Shown: positions 58,637-64,000 of the stretch, piece after piece
How positions within the stretch are numbered: position 1 is the first letter of the stretch
Layout: each line of letters begins with the position of its first letter
NCBI RefSeq assembly: GCF_023952475.1
Contig: NZ_JALHRX010000003.1
Location: forward strand, 372,001-436,000
Direction: 5' to 3'
Length of the DNA: 64,000 nucleotides
From: Cupriavidus sp. WGlv3
GTDB taxonomy: Bacteria; Pseudomonadota; Gammaproteobacteria; Burkholderiales; Burkholderiaceae
The notes under the pieces: model-generated
What the model saw: only the letters and a program-made list of their open reading frames with translations
What the model was told of the DNA's origin: nothing
The model's database searches: none
Made by a program: the position numbers and the translations under genes

Positions 58637-59635
58637 ATGCAGAACACCAGCCGCCGTACCTTCCAGCGCCGCCTCGGCGCCGTGCTCCTGAGCGCCACGC
58701 TGCCGCTCGCCGCCGCACCGGCTTTCGCCGAGACCTACCCCAGCAAGCCGATCCGGCTGGTGGTGCCGTTCCCGCCGGGCGGCCCGACCGACACCGCCGC
58801 GCGCATCATCGGCCAGAAGATGAGCGAAACGCTGAAGCAGCCGGTGGTGGTGGACAACCGTCCCGGCGCCTCCGGCACCATCGGCGCCGAGAACGTCGCC
58901 AAGAGCCCCGCCGATGGCTATACGCTGCTGGTGCTGGCCACGCCCACATTGCTGGCTCCGCACCTGATCAACCGCAAGGGCTACGACATCTTCAAGGATT
59001 TCGCGCCGATCGGCGCCGCCTATGACCTGCCGATCGTGATGGTGGTCAATCCCCAGGCGATGCCGGACGTGACCAGCCTGCAGCAATACATCGCCAAGGC
59101 CAAGGCCAAGCCGGGCGCGCTCAACTACACCAGCGCCGGCAACGGCAGCTTCGGCCACCTGTCGACCGAGCTGCTGAAGAACCTGGGCAACTTCGACGTG
59201 CAGCACGTGCCCTACAAGGGCAGCGCGCCTGCCATCTCCGACCTGCTGGCCGGCCAGGTGCCGATGATGTTCTCGGACATGATCGCGGCGCTGCCGCATA
59301 TCAAGGCCGGCAAGCTGCGCCCGATCGCAGTCGGCTCGAACAAGCGTGTCAGCTTTACGCCGGAGGTCAAGACGGTGGCCGAGCAGGGCTTCCCGGGCTT
59401 CGATGCCACCGCATGGGGCGGGCTGCTGGCGCCCGCCGGCACGCCCAAAGAGGTGGTGGCGACCTTGTCGGCCGAGCTGAAGAAGGCGCTGGCCGATCCG
59501 ACCGTGCAGCAGAAGATGCTGGGCGCCGGCACCGTGGCCGCCTATATGCCGCCGGAGCAGCTGGCCGCGCGTATGAAGGCCGACTACAGCAAGTGGGGCA
59601 AGGTGATCCAGGACAACGGCATCCGCGGCGACTGA
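58637..59635 (+). CDS. Bug/TctC-type tricarboxylate-transporter solute-binding protein
   Basis: 332 residues. A signal peptide (RRTFQRRLGAVLLSATLPLA, cleavage after AFA-E) precedes the Bug fold: YPSKPIRLVVPFPPGGPTDT, DNRPGASGTIGAENVAKSPADGY-type core and VPYKGSAPAISDLLAGQV. Bug proteins are very abundant in Cupriavidus and bind carboxylates in the periplasm. No TctA/TctB membrane genes are adjacent. It lies 173 bp after pct and might bind a carboxylate that Pct activates; that is inference. Confidence 0.9.
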   Translation: MQNTSRRTFQRRLGAVLLSATLPLAAAPAFAETYPSKPIRLVVPFPPGGPTDTAARIIGQKMSETLKQPVVVDNRPGASGTIGAENVAKSPADGYTLLVLATPTLLAPHLINRKGYDIFKDFAPIGAAYDLPIVMVVNPQAMPDVTSLQQYIAKAKAKPGALNYTSAGNGSFGHLSTELLKNLGNFDVQHVPYKGSAPAISDLLAGQVPMMFSDMIAALPHIKAGKLRPIAVGSNKRVSFTPEVKTVAEQGFPGFDATAWGGLLAPAGTPKEVVATLSAELKKALADPTVQQKMLGAGTVAAYMPPEQLAARMKADYSKWGKVIQDNGIRGD

Positions 59636-60140
59636 GCGTGCGGATGACGAGCCGGCGGCCCGGCTGCGGTTCAGGCGGGCTGCCGGCCCTGAGGCGGGCT
59701 GGCCGGCAGGGTCGGCATCGGCAGTGCGGCCTGGCGGCCGGCCGCGGCCAGTCCAAGGAACTGGCTGGAGGTGCGCAGGAATTGCTGGCAGGTCTGGCGA
59801 AATAGCTCGAAGTCCATGTCGGTCTCGATGTGAGGAAGCCGCGCGGTCCGGCATGGCCGCCGCGCCGCCGGCATCTTGCTTGGCCGATATGACAATGTCT
59901 TGACAATGCGCGCGTGCGCCCGCCCTGGCGCCGGCTTGTCGCGCCCGCCGCACGGCGGTGCCGGAGCGCCCACTGCACGGGCAGAGATGCTAAAATCTAA
60001 GTCTTTGATTCTCTTGGCCAAATGCTGTAGCCAGCAGGGCCGCGCCGGAAACTTGCCGGCGCCGGGCGAGATCAGGGCGAGATGAGTTCCAGACGCGTAT
60101 CCGTTTGTGCCGGGTTCGCCTCCCGCCAATACCGATACCC
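59636..60140. other. 505-bp gap: one small reading frame and the rhlE leader
   Basis: It holds the possible 48-codon gene at 59671-59817 (-) and a TAAAAT at 59990-59995 that may be the -10 of rhlE, which would leave a leader of about 140 nt. Confidence 0.4.
59671..59817 (-). CDS. Possible small protein, unknown
   Basis: 48 residues: an amphipathic start (MDFELFRQTCQQFLRTSSQF) and a Pro-rich tail. GAG six bases before the ATG is a weak ribosome site. It may be a real small protein, but codon evidence is slight. Confidence 0.35.
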   Translation of the reverse strand: MDFELFRQTCQQFLRTSSQFLGLAAAGRQAALPMPTLPASPPQGRQPA

Positions 60141-61643
<1,503 letters not shown>

Positions 61644-61662
61644 ACGGATTGTGGTTCCGATG

Positions 61663-61692
61663 AATGGCCCGCCTGCGCGGGCCATTTGTTTT
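61663..61692 (+). terminator. Rho-independent terminator of rhlE
   Basis: AATGGCCCGC pairs with GCGGGCCATT around CTGC, followed by TTGTTTT. It lies between convergent rhlE and gluQRS. Confidence 0.85.
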
Positions 61693-61699
61693 GGCGGGT

Positions 61700-62632
61700 C
61701 TAGATCTTTGCCGGCAACGGCGGTGTAGCGAGCCGCTCGCGCCAGCCGTCGGTGGCCCGCGCCAGCCAGTCCTGGACCGTGCCGGCGGAATGCGACAGTC
61801 CCAGGTGCGCGCCGGCCTCGCGCAGCGCGTCCAGCGGGGCGTTGGTGTCGATCGCCTGAGCGCCGCTCTGCTTGCTGAGCTTCTCGCCGACCTGGTTCAC
61901 CACCACCGGCACGTGCAGGTACGCCGGCGTGGGCAGGCCCAGCAGGTGCTGCAGATGGATCTGCCGCGGCGTGGAGTCGAGCAGGTCGGCGCCGCGCACG
62001 ATATGCGTGATGCCCTGCAGGCCGTCGTCGACCACCACCGCCAGCTGGTAGGCCCATAGTCCGTCGGCACGGCGCAGCACGAAGTCGCCCAGCTCGGTTT
62101 CCAGGTTCTGGCACTGGCGCCCCTGCCAGCGGTCGTCGAAACACACGACGGCGGCCGGCCCGTCCGGCACGCGCACGCGCCACGCGCGCGGCAGCTTGCC
62201 GTTCAGGCCGTGGCGGCAGGTGCCGGGATAGCCCAGGGTCTGGTGTCGCTCGCGCACATGCACCAGCGAATCGGCGATCTCCTTGCGCGAGCAGCCGCAC
62301 GGGTAGAGTTGCCCCGCGGCATCGAGCCGGCGCAGCGCCTCGGCATAGTGCGGTTCGCGCCGGCTCTGCCACACCGGTGGCTCGTCGGGCGTCATGCCGA
62401 CGCGCGCCAGCGTGTGCAGGATGTCGTGGTCCGCGTCGCGCACGCAGCGCGGCGTGTCGATGTCCTCGATGCGCACCAGCCATTGCCCGCCATGTGCGCG
62501 TGCGTCCAGCCAGCTGGCCAGCGCGGTCACCAGCGAGCCCATATGCAGCGGCCCGGTGGGCGAGGGCGCGAAGCGGCCGCGATAGCCGCCCGCGGCGCTC
62601 TTCTGCACTGCCGTTGCAGCCCTCTCTGCCAT
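61700..62632 (-). CDS. gluQRS: Glutamyl-Q tRNA(Asp) synthetase
   Basis: 310 residues, a glutamyl-tRNA synthetase catalytic core without the anticodon-binding domain. The HIGH-type motif is [20 protein letters not shown], the zinc site is built from [10 protein letters not shown] and YPGTCR, and the KMSKS-like loop is [14 protein letters not shown]. It attaches glutamate to queuosine in the anticodon of tRNA-Asp. It is 10 bp downstream of the LysR gene on the same strand. Confidence 0.92.
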   Translation of the reverse strand: MAERAATAVQKSAAGGYRGRFAPSPTGPLHMGSLVTALASWLDARAHGGQWLVRIEDIDTPRCVRDADHDILHTLARVGMTPDEPPVWQSRREPHYAEALRRLDAAGQLYPCGCSRKEIADSLVHVRERHQTLGYPGTCRHGLNGKLPRAWRVRVPDGPAAVVCFDDRWQGRQCQNLETELGDFVLRRADGLWAYQLAVVVDDGLQGITHIVRGADLLDSTPRQIHLQHLLGLPTPAYLHVPVVVNQVGEKLSKQSGAQAIDTNAPLDALREAGAHLGLSHSAGTVQDWLARATDGWRERLATPPLPAKI

Positions 62633-62642
62633 CAGCCCGTCC

Positions 62643-63563
62643 TCAGCCGGCGAAGTCGGGTTGCTGCAGCAGCGCCTGCGCCAGGCGCGGGTCTTCCAGC
62701 TTGCCGGCCCACCACTGCAGCGCCTTGCCGCGGTTGCTGGTGCGCCAGGCCACCTTGAAGTTGCCCGGCGCGCGCACCTCGACGGTCTCGCGCGCCTGCA
62801 GCACGCCGCTTTCGATATGCGGCTGCGCCATCGGTGCCGGCAGCCAGCCGCAGCCAAGGCCGCGGATCTGCGCTTCGAGCTTGTCGCGCATGGTCGGCAC
62901 CACCAGCACGTCCTGGCCGGCCAGCACGCCATGGGTGCGGGCCGGCAGGTTGCGCGAGGTATCGCCTACCGCGACGATGCGGTGTTTGGCGATCTGGATG
63001 GTGGTGAGCGGGCCTTCCTCGGTGGCGAGCGGGTGATGCGCGGCCACGGCGAAGACAAAGGGCACCGACCCCAGCGGCCGGATCTGGAAGCCCTGCGTGC
63101 TGGGCGCGTCGTAGGCGCCGCCGATCACCAGGTCGGCGCGGTTGCTGACCAGCGCGTCCCACGCGCCGCCCAGCACTTCCTTGGAAAAGCGCAGCCGGGT
63201 CGCGCTGTTCTCGGCATAGAAATCGTGGATCACCGGCAGCAGCGCGCGGAAGTTGATCAGGTCGTCGACCACGATGGTGAGGGTGGCCTCCCAGCCGGTG
63301 GCCAGGCGCTTGACGCGCCGCGCCAGGTCGTCGGCGGCGTGCAGCAGGTGGCGGCCCTCGTCGAGCAGGGCGCGGCCGGCGGGCGTCAGCTCGGCGCGAT
63401 GGCGGCGCCGGTCGAACAGCAGCACGTCGAGGTCTTCTTCCAGCTTGCGCACCACGTAGGTCAGCGCGGAAGGGACCTTGCCCATCTCGTGGGCGGCGGC
63501 GGCAAAGCTGCCCTTGCGTTCGATGGCGTCGAGGACTTCGAGGGATTCTAGTGAGAGGGCCAT
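62643..63563 (-). CDS. LysR family regulator divergent from pirin gene
   Basis: 306 residues. [23 protein letters not shown] with [20 protein letters not shown]; effector domain from about residue 90. The start at 63563 gives [12 protein letters not shown]; a longer frame to 63701 runs through the promoter region. The LysR-pirin divergent pair is a recurrent arrangement in Proteobacteria, so it likely controls the pirin gene. A T-N11-A palindrome sits just before its start. Confidence 0.92.
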   Translation of the reverse strand: MALSLESLEVLDAIERKGSFAAAAHEMGKVPSALTYVVRKLEEDLDVLLFDRRRHRAELTPAGRALLDEGRHLLHAADDLARRVKRLATGWEATLTIVVDDLINFRALLPVIHDFYAENSATRLRFSKEVLGGAWDALVSNRADLVIGGAYDAPSTQGFQIRPLGSVPFVFAVAAHHPLATEEGPLTTIQIAKHRIVAVGDTSRNLPARTHGVLAGQDVLVVPTMRDKLEAQIRGLGCGWLPAPMAQPHIESGVLQARETVEVRAPGNFKVAWRTSNRGKALQWWAGKLEDPRLAQALLQQPDFAG

Positions 63564-63564
63564 G

Positions 63565-63579
63565 TTCAGAAATTCTGAA
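63565..63579. promoter_or_regulatory. Candidate LysR box (T-N11-A) next to the LysR start
   Basis: TTCAGAAATTCTGAA is a perfect 7-bp dyad around one base, with the T-N11-A spacing of LysR boxes. It touches the LysR start codon region, a place for autorepression. Confidence 0.6.
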
Positions 63580-63715
63580 TGACTGCTTCTAAGGTGGTCC
63601 CCGTAAATATACGCCTGAAGGCCTAAACTGCCTAGCATCCAAAGCGAAAACGTATGCCGGAACACGGTTATCCAGCCGGTGTTGTCGGCGAAAAGGCTCA
63701 AGGAGGGCCATCAAA

Positions 63716-64000
63716 ATGATTGAAATCAGAAAGTCCGCAGAGCGTGGGTACGCCGATCACGGCTGGCTGAAGTCCTATCATTCGTTCTCATTCGCCGACT
63801 ACTACGACCCGCAGCATGTGCAGTTCGGCCCGCTGCGCGTGATCAATGAAGACCGCGTCGCGCCGGGCATGGGCTTCGGCACCCATGGCCACCGCGACAT
63901 GGAAATCATCAGCTACGTGCTCGAAGGCGAGCTGGCGCACAAGGACAGCATGGGCAACGGCAGCGTGATCCGCCCGGGCGACGTGCAGCGCATGAGCGCC
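63716..64000 (+). CDS. Pirin family protein (partial, cut by window end)
   Basis: The first 95 codons, open to the edge. [20 protein letters not shown] and [20 protein letters not shown] are typical of bacterial pirins, a cupin fold whose His/Glu bind iron; the E. coli relative YhhW has quercetin 2,3-dioxygenase activity. AGGAGG at 63701-63706 supports the ATG. Divergent from a LysR gene. Confidence 0.92.
   Translation, partial: MIEIRKSAERGYADHGWLKSYHSFSFADYYDPQHVQFGPLRVINEDRVAPGMGFGTHGHRDMEIISYVLEGELAHKDSMGNGSVIRPGDVQRMSA

Overview
The window is a gene-dense, GC-rich stretch of a betaproteobacterial main chromosome. It is best explained as Cupriavidus, close to but not identical with C. necator. 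Three things point there: a four-gene sulfoacetate cluster (sauR divergent from sauS-sauT, with sauU downstream), a 542-residue propionate CoA-transferase of the C. necator type beside its IclR regulator, and the Burkholderiales gene orders xseB-ispA-dxs and rpsU-yqeY-dnaG-rpoD. No IS element, phage integrase, CRISPR array or rRNA operon was seen.

Layout. 1-6.4 kb: NfeD-like protease (cut by the left edge), a LysR regulator divergent from an MFS exporter, then a + strand run of class II aldolase, tautomerase, threonine aldolase, NUDIX hydrolase and tusA. 6.5-13 kb: galU and valS (-), uvrD-type helicase (+). 13-18.4 kb: the sau cluster for uptake of sulfoacetate, its activation to sulfoacetyl-CoA and reduction to sulfoacetaldehyde. 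18.5-25 kb: BPSS1780-type membrane protein, thrB, a DUF2782-like protein, a LOG-family protein and polA. 25-31.6 kb: ndh, dienelactone hydrolase, ZIP transporter, 3-mercaptopyruvate sulfurtransferase, EamA transporter, Rieske oxygenase. 31.9-44.5 kb: isoprenoid genes xseB-ispA-dxs, folE2, tsaD, a BaiN-like flavoprotein, the macromolecular synthesis operon rpsU-yqeY-dnaG-rpoD, and a CAU-anticodon tRNA.

44.5-55.5 kb is the accessory part. Five minus-strand genes (tandem-repeat protein, S8 protease with an Ig-like insert, two membrane proteins, GH19 lysozyme-like enzyme) face a short LuxR/NarL-type HTH gene. That gene is followed, in the -1 frame after an A6 run, by a second HTH domain. A perfect 20-bp inverted repeat flanks it: one copy lies upstream of the five-gene operon, the other upstream of a secreted PHA depolymerase and a phasin-like gene, and both have the same orientation and similar spacing to the gene they face. 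This looks like an undescribed regulon: one regulator and two matching operators driving a protease/lysozyme/repeat-protein module and a PHA-degradation pair. A Tat-exported phospholipase C and a small lipoprotein follow.

55.5-64 kb: IclR regulator divergent from pct with a clear three-half-site operator, a Bug-type solute-binding protein, rhlE, gluQ-type tRNA-Asp glutamyltransferase, and a LysR regulator divergent from a pirin gene cut by the right edge.

Several divergent regulator/target pairs (sauR, pct-IclR, LysR-pirin, LysR-MFS) carry palindromes that look like operators; they are listed with exact positions.
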